A stretch of 64,000 nucleotides of DNA, taken from Rotaria sp. Silwood1 (lineage: Eukaryota > Rotifera > Eurotatoria > Philodinida > Philodinidae). This document shows, one piece after another, positions 1 to 13,211 of this stretch; position 1 is the stretch's first letter, and each line of letters starts with the position of its first letter. The stretch lies in the NCBI GenBank assembly GCA_905250075.1, contig CAJNOP010000008.1:3730941-3794940 (forward strand). The letters are read 5' to 3'. The notes beneath the pieces were generated by a model. That model saw only the letters and a program-made list of their open reading frames with translations. It was not told the DNA's origin and made no database searches. Both the position numbers and the translations under genes were made by a program.

Positions 1-323
1 TAATAATGAATAAATATCAATTAAAATAACGAACTAGTTCTAATTATTAATGGAACATATGTAGAAATATTCATCGAGCTTTTTTTGAATTACTTCAAAA
101 TATTTTTTTATTGCATGGCTTATCTTATTATATCTAATGACATTTGTACCAGTGAATATTAGTCTTTGTTTCATGTACAAGTGATCTATTCTTTTATCTC
201 TAACAGTGAAATATACTCAGTTTTTACATAAAATCATTAATAAATATCAAATAGCTATCAATTTATATGAAGTGCAAAAATAAGAGTAAATACAAAATTT
301 TATTACTATTGACACTATCAATT

Positions 324-350
324 GATATATATATATATATATATACATAT
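324..350. repeat. AT-dinucleotide microsatellite
   Basis: A run of alternating TA of about 20 bases, then an interrupted catat tract. Simple sequence with no sign of function. Confidence 0.85.
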
Positions 351-3341
351 ATGAATAATAGTAGATAATAACTACAAAAGGATAAAATGATATGACAACA
401 AAATACAATTGTGAAATATATTCTATAAAAAGCTTTTAATATACAAAACAGTTAGAAATATTCTTCATTAATTATTTACTTAAACATCTTATCGTGTGTC
501 CTTCAAATGAATGTGTTCTGATATATGAATATTTTTTTTTGGTTTTAAAATTACATGAGAAAAAAAAGTTGTTTGAAAGAAAAATTTTTTTTGACAACAG
601 ACAATCGATGTTATTTATAGATCAAGCTAATAATTATATTTAATGTTGACAAAGTAACTTATTACTTACGCTGTATTTTTTATAAGAGCGAATGCCATTA
701 TAACAGAACCTTTTCATCGTGTGTAATGAGTATCCGATAAAATACGCAAATAATTATAAAATTTTTTTTTTTGTATTTCTCGTTTGGTGTAATAGGTAAA
801 AAAAAATAGTGTTATGTACTTGTAATCGATGAATAATCTTTCTTCTTTATATCGATATGTCGAATTTTGGAGTCTCTTTTTTCTTTCGTACCATTGACGC
901 GAAAACGGAGGTGTCTGTGTACACTCTTGCAATAATTAAAAATTATTCTTTATTACTCAATAAAACTGTCAAGTTTTTTCTTTTAATTATTTACTACTTC
1001 TATCAAACATTTCCTTATACGTTCCTTTGCTCTCTTCCAATCTCGTAACTCTCAGGTAACTTCTAAATATCCACTGACCATAGGCTAAGATAATATTTTT
1101 CAAAAATTGTTACAGCTCCTCTTAATCAATTTCCATAGAAAAATATACTTATCTTCTTTACTTCTATTTATTACACGTTTTTATACTAATTATTAGTTCT
1201 TACGTATTAACACTCAAGATTTTATTCGTAGAAAATTACTTTTATTGTTAACATCAGCCAGAATATCGTATGAAAAATTATAAACAAAGCGTAAAAGTGT
1301 TTTTTTCAAGAGGACAGAATCATACGTGCACTTAACATGTAAAATAGATTTCATATTAAAAGAAAATTCATTAAATGGATTCAATGGATACGAATTAATA
1401 TGGTTTTCAGCGAAATGTTGCTATCATATTGATGGTGTAAACTGAAGTTGTGGGTAATAGGACAGTGCTCTACGATTCGAAAAACTCATGCAGTATAGTA
1501 TCCATGATAACGATTATTTTTTTTTCTGTCTCCTGATGGGAGGACAGACTACTGCCTAACACACTCTTGATTACGCTACTAAGTTGCATGTCAAAAAATG
1601 TTAGAAATTCAGATAATTTATATTTTATGACAAACCAAAAGGGAATTGTATGATGAAAAGAATGCTGTTCCTGTTATCCAAAAAATGATAACAATTCCTA
1701 TTCTAATTAATGATTCATTTAAGAATCTATAACAAATAGACATGCTAGTTATATGCGTTCTTTTTAAATCACTTTCACTGTTCATGCAGAAAACAAAGAA
1801 GATAGATAGCTCATTTGAAAATAACACAAAAATATAATCAAAATACATATTTTCTCACCCACCATAGTACATTTTGAGATACGAAGAATATGATTATGTA
1901 ATAGAAAAAAATCATTTCTTAGTTTTTCTTTCTAGTTTTAAATGAGTTTTAACTTATCTACCACCTTTTCTTTATCAGATAAGCACTATTTTCAAGCTGA
2001 TTTTTTACAGGAATCCTGCATAATATCTTGTGATGATCACTTTAATTTTACAACATTCTTAGAAATCAATGGGGAAACTATATCGAAATTCCTATTTAAT
2101 ATTTCTACTATTCAATTCCATATTTCGACGAGTTTTATTTTACTATAAAATTTAAATTATTTTTTAATTGTCGAGAGTAGTACACCTCAGATAAAAACAT
2201 GATTACATACTTCTGGTCATTATAATATCCATAGTATTGAAACATTGCAATGGAAGACTTGAAAATACTATTGAATCGAGATAATATTGTAAATCAGACT
2301 AATTGACGCATTCAATTTGTAAAAATAAATTGTTGAATAATATTGACTTATCTACGCACAATAATTCACCAGTTGTATCTCAATAAGTTATTGAATTGCA
2401 ATCTCTAATGTATTAAATACAATATATAATTAAAAAAAAACATTATACTTCTTGGTTATATACTAAAAATAAAATACACTGAAGTCGAACGAAATTCGAA
2501 TGTTAACTATATTTATCAAACGTTGAATTGATAATATAAATATTTGTATATCAATCGATAGAGTTTCGTGTTAATATATGACAATACTATGACATGTACA
2601 AAACTCAATATGTGTTCATATTTCATGATTTTCTTTCGATAGAGAAGCACTTAAATGGTTGCATTAGTTATGTGCATATATAAATCAGCGTCATAAACTA
2701 AACTCATGAAAATGACGCAAATAAGCATACTTGAAATAATCGATGGTAATAAACTAAGAAAGACTTTTATGCTCAAGATGACAAGATGTTTTTTATCACT
2801 GAGAATGTCTGAATCACTTACTCATATAAATTCCCTTTGTAACTTGCCTATTATCGAATTTGTTATCTAAGCTATGAACTTCTATTATTAGTCGAATCAT
2901 TTTGAATATAAAACTGAAGAACAAAAAAACACGAAAAACATGTATAACATATAATTAAAATTAAACTTCACGCATCATAGAAATCCTTCGCATAGTTGTG
3001 ACAAATGACTGGATCCTGTCGAGCATAAATATCGCTAGCCTGCAATGGTTGCTGGCTTTTGTTGTTAATCGATGCAGCTCGTAATGTTTGCCATAGGCTA
3101 TTTTATTTATGATCAATCTCATACGTGCGTGAATAAGAATGTTAAGCTATGGGACAAGAAATTCAAGCCCATCAGCTTGCCTGAAGGCTTCAAGATGTGT
3201 TCATGTCATACAACGTTCTTGCCCAAGATACTCAAGTATGTCATGAAAATGAAAATGAAAATGTTCGACTATAGTATTCATATTTTGTACTTTCACAAGA
3301 ATTATTTGTCATATATGACAATGTAATTAATAACTTATTAA

Positions 3342-3934
3342 CACATTGAACCCGATTTGATTCTACGAGGTAGTAAATAATATTTTTCCAGAGGGTACAG
3401 CTCCAAATACAAATGATATCAACATTGAATTTTATGCCAAACGAAACCTCGTCGAAAACGGGATTTAGTAGTATAACTAGCAATTCATAGAATGACTATG
3501 TGCTAAAGGATTACCAAAAGTTGCAAAATTTTCAGACATATAATTGAGTATTTTCATGAGTAGTCAATCACGAAAAAAAAATAGATCTCCGGAAATGTTT
3601 CGTCTATTGGACTTTGTAGAGCTCTCTTTGCCAATCATTTTAATAAAAAAGATTTCTTAAATTTGATAAATGAATGACGGTGCTAGAGTCAAAATACTGA
3701 AAAAAAATCATAGCTCTAGCAGACAGAGCTGTCTCATTTTTTTCAGTATTTCCACTCTAGCATCATCATTTATTTATTAAATTTAAAAAAACTTTCTATC
3801 AAAATGATCGGCAAAGAGAGTTCTACAAAATCTGACAGACGAAAAAATTTTCTGAGAGCCTTTTGTCATCATAGCCGACTAATCACTGTACAATATAGTG
3901 AGACCCACCGGTGGGTCTCATCGGGTTGAATGTG
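3342..3934. mobile_element. TTAA-flanked foldback MITE (piggyBac-like)
   Basis: The element is flanked on both sides by TTAA (3338-3341 and 3935-3938), the target duplication of piggyBac transposons. Its termini are inverted copies: CACATTGAACCCGAT at the left and ATCGGGTTGAATGTG at the right, with one mismatch. Just inside the right end is a perfect 20-bp palindrome at 3900-3919 centred on CACCGGTG. The interior is a long imperfect hairpin: roughly 3590-3705 pairs with 3735-3860 around a short loop. It encodes nothing. The right end closely resembles that of the element at 34989-35581, so both probably used the same piggyBac transposase. Confidence 0.75.
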
Positions 3935-5259
3935 TTAAAGTATGTTGAAATACTAATTGTGTTAAACAACAGTCAGATTTATTTGAACAGATAAAAATAT
4001 TCCTTTAAACAATATTTTAAAATGACTTACATTCATCCAACATACATCTGTATTATCGAATGAGTAAATGAAACAGCACAGTTGACTACGAATTCATAGC
4101 AAATATTTATGCATAGTGGTGTGATTATAACTTGCTCTTTGATCAGTCAATAAACGACTACTGAATGATGTTGGTATAAATGAAAAAAAAATTCAATAGA
4201 TTGAATGGTTTTAATGCATACATCAACAAAAGTAAAGGCACAAATGGTTTTCTTGTTTCAAGTGTTTTATTCCTCTTGTGTTTAGATGAACGAACAATGA
4301 TGCCCAATGGGGATTCTTTAACTACATGAGAAGTACGAGTATCGTCTGTCAATATTATTTATTGAACTTTGTTTAAATTGATCCATCGAATGAGTAGTAA
4401 AAAATTAAGGGTGTCCTTCCTTAAAATATCTAATAGCTTGAAAAAACATCAAAATTGAATTTTTGCCATTGGAAAATGCGCTGAAATTTTTTCTTGCAAT
4501 GTCTGTATATATATATGGCTTTTCTCAAGATGACTAAATTTTAATAGGCCTATTAGCAAGAAATTCAGACTCTACTATTATGGTTTTCAGTTAGAAAAAT
4601 TAAAACGACCTCTACACGATTCCAATATATATAATCTATATGTTTTGATTTCAAAACCCTACATGAAACTCAACTAGTGTTTGGCTAGTTTTGTTTCTGA
4701 TAAGTGATTCCTTTCTTTGTAAAGTTAGATTGAGTTTGGTAGAGCCCCGTTTTTATGTCCATTTCAACATCATATCTATCAGAATGCTTATAAAAAATAA
4801 ACAAAAGCGAACTATAAATTTTTATTTGAGTAAAAAACTGGGCATAGGTGTTGACTTTTATTTGAAACCATCCCGAGTACTGTATCTCTTTTAATGATAA
4901 AACATTAGAAATTCTTCTGAGATCATAAATAGGTTGTGATTAAGCGGAAATTTCGGTTTAGTTTAACATATCATACTGAAATTATTACGAAAAAACGTTT
5001 CTCATCAGGATCCTTTACTGATGAAAATTTCAGCCCAACCTTAACCATGACAGAGTTGGAAATCCATTGTGCGAGGAGAGACCATGAAATGTTCTACCAA
5101 TTACATGAATTATTATTATGCTCAAATTCTCGATTCAACACTTCAATTATCATACTATGAATTCTACTCATAAGGTTATAATAAAATCTCTTCTCATTAT
5201 TCTATATCAGTGTATCACATAAAACAAAGATTTGATACCATCGATCACAAGTAAAATTG

Positions 5260-5265
5260 TTTATT
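5260..5265 (-). terminator. Candidate polyadenylation signal of the perilipin gene
   Basis: AATAAA read on the minus strand, about 210 bases past the perilipin stop codon. It is the natural 3' end signal for that transcript; its use is inferred only from position. Confidence 0.4.
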
Positions 5266-5476
5266 CAACAATAACTATAGATCCTGAAATGACGCTAATA
5301 AACATATGATAATATGAATAAAGAGATAGACAAAAACAAAGAACAATATGAAATAACGATAAAAGAAAATAGAAGAAAAACTACTAGGGCATCCAAAGCA
5401 AAAGAAAAAACGATGATTTGTTCATTTACTATAGTTGTGTTTGTCGTTGATATAACCTTGGTTTTCTAATTCAGCA

Positions 5477-6876
5477 CTAATTAAATTTTGAATGAATCAT
5501 CTGTTGATCTACTGTTAAAAATTCTTGATCATTATCCATAGATGGTATAACATCACCAGGTAATCCAGAATCAAGAAGGTCCATATCAGTTGATTTCAAT
5601 CGTTCATGTAATATTCCATTATCATCATTTGGAACAGATTCCATCACTGATGGTTTTGTACTTCCATTACGAGTTATTACTGTATCTTGTTTTGTAGTAC
5701 GAATAGTTTGATGTGTAGTAACAAATGCACCAGGTTTTAATGTTTGTCTATTTCAAAAAAATAATAAATTAATTCTCAATTTTTTTTTACTGAATATTTC
5801 TTTTTTATTTACCGACTAACGAATTGTTGTTGTTTTTGTTGCATTAATTGAGATCGTTCTTTAGTTTCTCTCATATCATCTGGTCGAATACGTTCTATTA
5901 CATATTCAACAATATTACTTGTATAAATTAAAAATCGTTGTGGTAATATAGATAAAAATCGTTTTCCTTGCACTTTATGAAGTAAGACATCATTGGTCTG
6001 TTGTATTTTTAATAAAAATGATACAATCAACATTCGATACCATATCAATAAACATTGAATTTGTTGAAATGCTTGATCAATATTTGAACCAGTAGTTGAT
6101 TTAAGACGATTCCATAAAAGTGTTGTTCGACGACCAAAATCATCACGATCAACAAGTACTGTTTCTAATTTAAACGCAAAATACATAATAAATTATTTTT
6201 ATATCATAAATTTTCTTTACTTCCTGGTACATGATTTTCACAAAATGTATAAACAGTATCGGCAACATTTGTTGCTTTATTTACTGTTACAGTTGCTACA
6301 TTAGAAACCTATGAATAGATTAAAAGAAAAGAAAATTCGAAAACAAATTTTTAATGAGTAATTTACTGTTTCTTTGCCATGTTGAATAGTTGATGTTGTT
6401 GTATCTTTGACCGAGTTCATTATATGACGAACAGGTTCAGTTTTTTCATTCAATGCATTTATAACTTCTTTAGTAGGTGTATTAATAACAGGATATTTAG
6501 CTTCGATCTGACGAATTTTTTCAACAGTGAACCCATCAATTATACGAACTAATTAGATAATTAAAAAATAAATACTAATAACAATAATTTTAAAATAATA
6601 ATTTACCAGGTGCCTCTAATGATTTAACAATTGGATTAGCAACATTAGAAGCAATTTTAAGTGATTTATCAGCAACTGTTTCAACTAAATTGCATGGAAA
6701 TCGAATAAATGCACTTGTATCTTTTGCTTTCGTATATGCATCTTGAAGTTTATTAGTTGATGAACGCACAACTTTTATATGAAAAAAAGAAATCACAAAA
6801 TATTTTTAAAAGAAGAATAATTAATTTTCTTACCTGGTATGTCATGAAGACAGGCGAGAGTTTGAAAACCAAACAT
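5477..6876 (-). CDS. PLIN: Perilipin (PAT-family lipid droplet coat protein)
   Basis: Six exons on the minus strand: 6876-6834, 6771-6607, 6548-6367, 6308-6221, 6164-5813 and 5747-5477. All junctions are GT-AG and the reading phase closes on a 366-residue protein. Residues about 20-85 match the PAT region of vertebrate perilipins: an AYTKAKD stretch, a block ending ANPIVKSLE, then a segment ending KYPVINTPTKE, which corresponds to the perilipin-2 segment ending LPILNQPS. Next comes a stretch rich in Thr, Val and Lys (about 100-160) that fits the amphipathic 11-mer repeats that lie on the droplet surface. The C-terminal half is helical and fits the four-helix bundle. Perilipins coat cytosolic triglyceride droplets and gate lipase access. 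The start is the first ATG of exon 1, whose 14 codons splice cleanly into the PAT segment. A splice-acceptor-like TTTTTAG lies about 30 bases upstream of it. Confidence 0.85.
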
Positions 6877-9800
6877 TTTTCAAATGAACAAGAACAAAGA
6901 AATTAGTCTAAAAATATTATATATAATTCACAAGTTTCTTTTTATATACGTATGTAAACATAAATATGAAAGAGTAAATTTTACAAATACATTTCGATGA
7001 AGCAATAAGATAAGACATCTGAACAAAAATAAGTAGATCAAAATTTTTACATACTGTATCAAAGAGTTAAATGACAAAGATTAAATGAATAAGATTGAAT
7101 AAAAACAAAAATCTTTAATTAAAAGTTCGTTTTTTTTTTCTACATATAAAACAAAGTCCAAACGTTAATAACATTTTAAAATTTATGATCGATTCGAGTG
7201 GCTTTCTAGGGTGTAAATAAAAGAATAAATGCGCGATAGTCTAAAGAGAAAGACAGAAAGAAAAGAAGAAAAAGTAAAAGTTGAAGAAAGTCCATCGTGT
7301 GCCTCCATAATAGTATCTCGATGTCTTTTTTTATTCGTTCTTATATACAATGCAATCTACTATCTGTAGACGATATCTACTGCATATTTCACTATTTGTC
7401 TACTGATAAAAATTCGAGCCGGTTAAAGTTTCAAAAGGTCATGGGAACGATGGAACAGACTTTGCGTCTGTCTGCATTTAATTTATTTTGAAAATTAATT
7501 TTGAGTCTACCTTGAAATTCTAAATAATATGACCATGCAAAAAAAGTTTGAAATGATGTAAGATTCGATTATTTCATTTTGATTACCAATGCTCTAAATG
7601 TGATATAAAATTTCGCAAAGGTTTATCCTTATTACTTTTATCAGAAAAACTTTGACCTTTATATGTAATCTAAAACTGCTAGAACAGATGTTTGATTTCT
7701 TTTTCATAGTTTTTCTTTTCATGTATAATATCAACGTAGTATATTATTCATTTAAAGTAAACATATCATGGCAATGTAAGAGTTCATTTTCTCATTTAGA
7801 CAATTATTAAAAGTAACAATACTTTGAAATTTTCAACACAGCTTTCTTAATTTGAAAAGACTAATTGTCAAAAAACAATATCTCAAACATCATATGAATT
7901 TATTTACTTTTAAACCGAGTGTACTTTGCTCGACTTCAATATTAATATTCATTATATGTCTACAAGTTACTGATTGCTGCATCTAATTCTTTCCCATTTG
8001 AAAATATAATGAAATGATATGATACACCTGATAGCATTAAATATGATTTATCCATAAAATACTCTTGAAATATTTAGGAATAGAACGTTAATATTGATAC
8101 CAATTTGAGTTTGTTGCATCGCATTAAAAAACGAAAAGCATCTTCTATCTACATGAACAAGTGTAGGATCAAAGGTTTAGTTATGGATTGGCTACTCTCA
8201 GAAAAAAGTCAACAGACAGTTATTTCTTGTTATTCACTTTGTCATCTTTTGATGCTTAATAAACTAATAGTTTTCGCTTTATCGATAAGAGAATAGTATT
8301 AACAAAAGGTGAAATTGAACAGTTAATTCATAAACAAAATTTGTCGACGACAGTTGTCAAACGAACAATCATACTAAAACTTTTAGTTGTATGTATGGAA
8401 TAGTTTTAGTTTTATTGATGTAAATGAGATCAAATAAGAATATGTTGTATGCAATCAATGTATAGGGCTATGGATTCATATTTCTGACGGTCGGGAAGGA
8501 TCCATAGCTTCATAGTAATTATCCCATAGATCTGAACTAATTGCAGTAAGAAAGATCGATAAAATTCAATGTATTATTTGAAATTACTATATAATTTCAT
8601 TATCACTATAGACATTCTTTTAACATCCTTAATTTTATTACCTTACTTGAATTCATTCAAATACATAACGTTAACATTGATTCAGAAGAAAAAACACATC
8701 TATTTTTGTATTTTACAATTATATCGGTGTAAAACCAACCACGATAGATATTGATCGGTTGAAAATACTTTACAAATGGGGTTTTAGGAGTTGAATAAAG
8801 ACAAGCGTGTCTCGATATGTGTTTCTCAGCATTCTTACTCAAGTTCTGTCTTCATAACTTCTAACGTGAAGAACTCGAAATCGACCTAAATCTGACGTGC
8901 TAGTTTCACATCGATAATAATTACAGCTTTATGTCTCTTAGAATTGATAATAGAAAGTTATTATAGAAAGCCGGTCGATGATCAACTAGACGATAAAACC
9001 ACTGAAAATCTCTAACCTGCTCTAATCAATTGAACTAATTTCTTTCTCGGTGCTAGAGGATTCTTCAAGGTTTTCTTATTCAGAAGAAAACTGTGAATGG
9101 AGGTTGTTCTGAATTAGTCTCAATAAATCTCAATAAAGAAATACACTTTTGACTACACGTATCTTACGTATGACTTCAACCAACTTAAAAGCTGCACATC
9201 TGAAATTTTTAACATATATGCTACCTTAGAAATTTAAATCATTCAAACCACTGTGATCTCGATCGTTTGAGATGAAAATTAGTTATGATATATGATAGCT
9301 CTTCTCACTATGAGCTATTTCAAACTCGATAAAACTCATCGTCTAAATAACTACATTAAAGAGCTATATAGTGATAGGTTCGCCGAGTCATAAGCTTTTA
9401 ATCTTCTTGAGTTTTAGGACTCATAATGAGAAGGGTTGCCATAGATCATAACTGCTCGTGAACTCAGCCGGACAAGAAAAATATTTTTAACCAATAGTGT
9501 ATTTCTTTCGTAAGATCAATAGTGTTAGCTTTAAACAGTATTTATTTAATAGTTTTTTTTTCTCAATAAAAGCTTTTAAAAGTCCTCTACCACCGAAAAA
9601 AAACAAGCAATCCGATCGATTAAAGCAGACAGAAAATATTGAATTCTTTTAATTGTCTATTTATTTATAGACTACTCTATATACTTTACTTCTTGTCAAA
9701 CAAATGAACTTGTTCTCAGTAAGAAAAGTCTTAATAGTTGATTGCTAATTATTTTACTCATTCAATCAAGTAATCAAATATAGTATTCATAATACAGAGA

Positions 9801-10260
9801 AAAATTCGACTTAAACAATCATTCAAAAAAGATTATTCTTAAAAACCAAATCTCATTCATCATTTTCTCCTATCGGTTATAAACAAAACTCGATCTGTAG
9901 TTCATCCTAGGAAATTGATATCGATAGATAATACATGCTGTTTAAAAAACAAATATCCAAATTGTTTCTTTGCTAATACAAATAAATGCACATATAAAGA
10001 TGATTCTCTATGATAAGAACGTATTGCATAATGTTTATATTTTCTTTTCGTGTTCTAGAGTTGATAATAGAGAAATAAACAAACAAACACAACAACAAGA
10101 ATATAAAATGTAGGAAATAAGAACAAAAAAAACAAAAAAAAGTGCATTCCATGCCTAACGAAATCAACACAATAATAGACTAGGAGAGTAGAGATGAGAA
10201 AGAAAAGTTGCGTTTTTTTTCTTATTAAACCTAAATGAAATGTTTGTCATAGCCATTGTT
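6877..10260. other. Intergenic, no gene seen
   Basis: About 3.4 kb between the 5' end of perilipin and the 3' end of the reticulon gene. The translations are short and not protein-like. A small hairpin is visible: about 9281-9315 is an imperfect inverted copy of about 9418-9455, each containing a CTTCTCA-type core. It must also contain the perilipin promoter, which I cannot define. Confidence 0.55.
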
Positions 10261-12032
10261 TTAAGGTTTCTTGGGTTTTGTTGGTAATTTTGTTGTTACT
10301 CTGAAAAAATCAAGAAAGAAAATTCATAGAAAAAGATTTCCTAATTTATACTTACTTGGCTAGAAGTTGATTTATTTGATTAAGAACTTGTTTAGCAGTA
10401 CGATCAATTGGTACCTAAAAAAGCAAAATTTTCAAATATAACTTAAATAAATAAAAATTCTTACTTGATATACTTGATAAATTTTTGGTATTGTAAACAA
10501 GATAATTAAACCAACAAGTGCAAATGTAAGTGCATTCATTGATAAACCAATATAGAAAAAGACGAAAAGCATAAGACCAAACTTAAAAACAAAAGAAAAC
10601 ATAAACATTCAATCATATTTCAAAAAAAAACATTTAATTGATTTACAATAATTGAATTTGTCAAATTATTCCATAAGAATAGACTTCGTGCTTGTCTTAA
10701 TACACTTGTTCCATTTGTACGAATGTAATTAGCCAATGCTTGTGCTTGTTTATCAGAAATATGCATATCAGATGAAAAACTTGAACTAAATTAACATATA
10801 TAAAAATCTTCAGAATTAATTAAATAAGTTTTTTTTTTACTCAAATATATCATCTTGAATTCGACCAACAAATGTTACCATGACATAATTATATAATTTA
10901 TACAGACCAACAATAACAAGAAATGCAAGTAACCAAAATGATATTGCAGCCAATGACGATAAAAACATAAATGTTATTATTACAGATAATAAAATGCCAA
11001 AAACGATGCCAGATTCAATTGGATTTTGCCAATAAATGAGATTAGTAACTAAAATTTTTAATATTAATAAAAGAAAAACAAAAAAGAAACCTATTGATTA
11101 CCTTTTTTTGGTAACATTTCTTTAACTCTTTTTTGTAAATGAATAATTGAATGACGAGTTTGTTCCCCTAGAATTCAGTAAGGCAATATATTGACTGTTT
11201 TTCTTATGAAACGAGAAAGAAAAAATATGTAAATATGATCTTCTCAGTTTCTATCTACTCTATTTCTTTTCTTTCCTCTTGATCAAAGAAAATAAAACAT
11301 CGACCCGACTCATTTCTTGGATATATTTATGATTATCTGTGGTTTGTTTCGCATATTTTTATTCGTCTTCTTTTGTTTTTTTTGCTCTTCACTCTACTTT
11401 CATTCAGCAACAACGTATGATGATGATGATGATGAAGAAATCATCACACGGAAATGAGAATGACTAACACGTGTTTATTAATCTACAGAAATATTTGTCA
11501 CTTAGGTTTTTTGCCGCTAACCGAAAGAAAAACGTGTGTCTATGTGCTAATATATGTCTTCCGATTGCAGCATATTTTCCAAAACTGACATAAACTATTG
11601 ATGTCGATACTTATTACTAGTATAGATGATGGTTAAGGTTATTGTTGGTCTACATAAATTAATTCTCTATTGATTTGAATTATTTTTTGTTTGTCAAATA
11701 TACATTGAAAAAAGTTTGGTTTTATTGCGTTAGAATTTGTATTTATTTAACTTACAGTGTTGTAGAATATGTCTTTTTGACTTTGTAATAATATCTTCTG
11801 CATGTTGTTGACCTTTTTTAAATTCTCCTTTCGCCTTGTCAACATTTGTTTCAATAGTTGAATTATTTTTTTCCCAGCTATAATTATTTGTCATTGGTGC
11901 TGGATGATAATTTGGATTTGTTGAATTAACCGTTGGTGTTTCATTTGGATCATGTCGTATGGAATGATCATTACATGAACTTTTATTCCATTCATTTGTT
12001 GTTGAATCAATATCTTGACTCTGAGGTTCCAT
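10261..12032 (-). CDS. RTN: Reticulon-domain protein
   Basis: Seven exons on the minus strand: 12032-11756, 11167-11102, 11048-10841, 10785-10647, 10581-10465, 10414-10356 and 10300-10261. The GT-AG junctions are in phase and give 301 residues. The N-terminal ~100 residues are polar and low complexity, as in other reticulons. The reticulon homology domain starts at a V-x-N-L-I-Y-W-Q-N-P segment, equivalent to the DLLYWRD of vertebrate reticulons. It has two long hydrophobic hairpins separated by a ~66-residue hydrophilic loop, which carries RQARSLFLWNNL, compare RRLFLVQDL. After the second hairpin come IPKIYQVYQ and a basic tail ending KPKKP, which fits the KxKxx di-lysine ER retrieval pattern. 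Reticulons sit as wedges in the ER membrane and shape tubules. A TTTTCAG acceptor-like site lies 7 bases before the ATG. Confidence 0.9.
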
Positions 12033-13211
12033 TATTCGACTGAAAATGATATTTATCTAAAAAATTTTATATGATATTCTAAGGGAATTTCATTGAATCT
12101 AACTTGATCAGAATCATAAAACAATAAAGAAGAAAATGTTTCTTATGAAAACATACGAGCATATTATCACGGCGGACGAAGTAGTCTCTTACCTCTTTTT
12201 CTCGCCTCCTCCTCTCTCATTTCTGCTTCTTGCTTGCAAAGAGACATGTCGATATTTTTAGTGTTAGCTAGTATTAGTCGAAGCATGCATATATAGAATA
12301 GATGAAAATAAGAATGGATGAAGAAAGAAAAAAGGAAAAGTCTATGCATTGTTTTCTTTATTATATCCACTTTTATGACGTAATAAATTTTTTAAGACTG
12401 GTTGACGGTCAACTATGATAGAATTCAATGTATGCAGATGTGCAAACAACAAAGAAATCGATTGATATCAACTCTATATTATGAACTATTTATTAGATAA
12501 TAATATAAATGATATACTTATCGTTCTCGTATAATAATTTATGTATGATATCTTTTCTTAGGAGAAAACAAATCCAAAATTTGAATAAAAAAAAACTAAA
12601 TATGTCAAACTCTAACTATAATCTAACAATATACTTACCCAAACCCATCTAATAACAAATAAGAAAAAAGATTTCATATTAATTCGTCATTTGTTCATTT
12701 TATAGTTTTGAAGTTAGACTGATACGTGTTAATATACACGTCAAAAGTTTATTTTTTTCACAATAGAACCAATCCGTAAAGAACTCGTGGAGTTACAAAC
12801 TGAATGACTAATTCATAGTATAGATTTTGACTAAGAACTTGAAAAAGAATATTAATATAATACATAAATCAATGTGTTTACTAACTTTTCGAGCATAAGA
12901 TGACTAACTATCATGCTCAGCCAGCTCATTTATGTAAATAAATTCTAACCAATAGGAGAACGAACAATAGAATTAATTTAATTTTCATCAAGAACTAAGA
13001 ATTTTCCTTTAGATGTCGTAATAATTCTGATTCAAATACAATTAAAATAGTTAATAATAATTAAAATTTGACAAATTAAAAAAGAAATTTTATTATTCAA
13101 TCATATTGGACATTGCTTAGCAACTGACATTTGTCAGATGTCTAGTATGTTTTATTAAAAGAACAAGGCACACTTACTTAATAGATTTTTTTTGTTTGTT
13201 TCTTTTAAACC
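12033..13211. other. Divergent intergenic region between reticulon and the repeat-protein gene
   Basis: About 1.2 kb between two genes that point away from each other, so it should hold both 5' regions. I see no open frame of note. A minus-strand acceptor-like TTTTCAG at about 12040-12046 lies just upstream of the reticulon ATG. No clear promoter motif is visible. Confidence 0.5.

Larger units (their letters stand above)
1..5259. other. Intergenic, AT-rich, no gene seen
   Basis: Only short open frames with low-complexity, non-conserved translations occur here on either strand. The stretch holds an AT dinucleotide run near 325-345, poly-T/poly-A runs, and the foldback element at 3342-3934. 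I see no RNA gene and no conserved protein segment. Confidence 0.6.

Noticed and set aside
6174-6186. ATG at 6186 as start of the perilipin C-terminal exon
   Set aside because: Frame upstream of 6164 is intron; an AG acceptor there joins the earlier exons in phase, so the true start is at 6876.
9281-9455. Small hairpin with CTTCTCA-type arms
   Set aside because: Arms are short and imperfect, with no target duplication; not strong enough to call an element.
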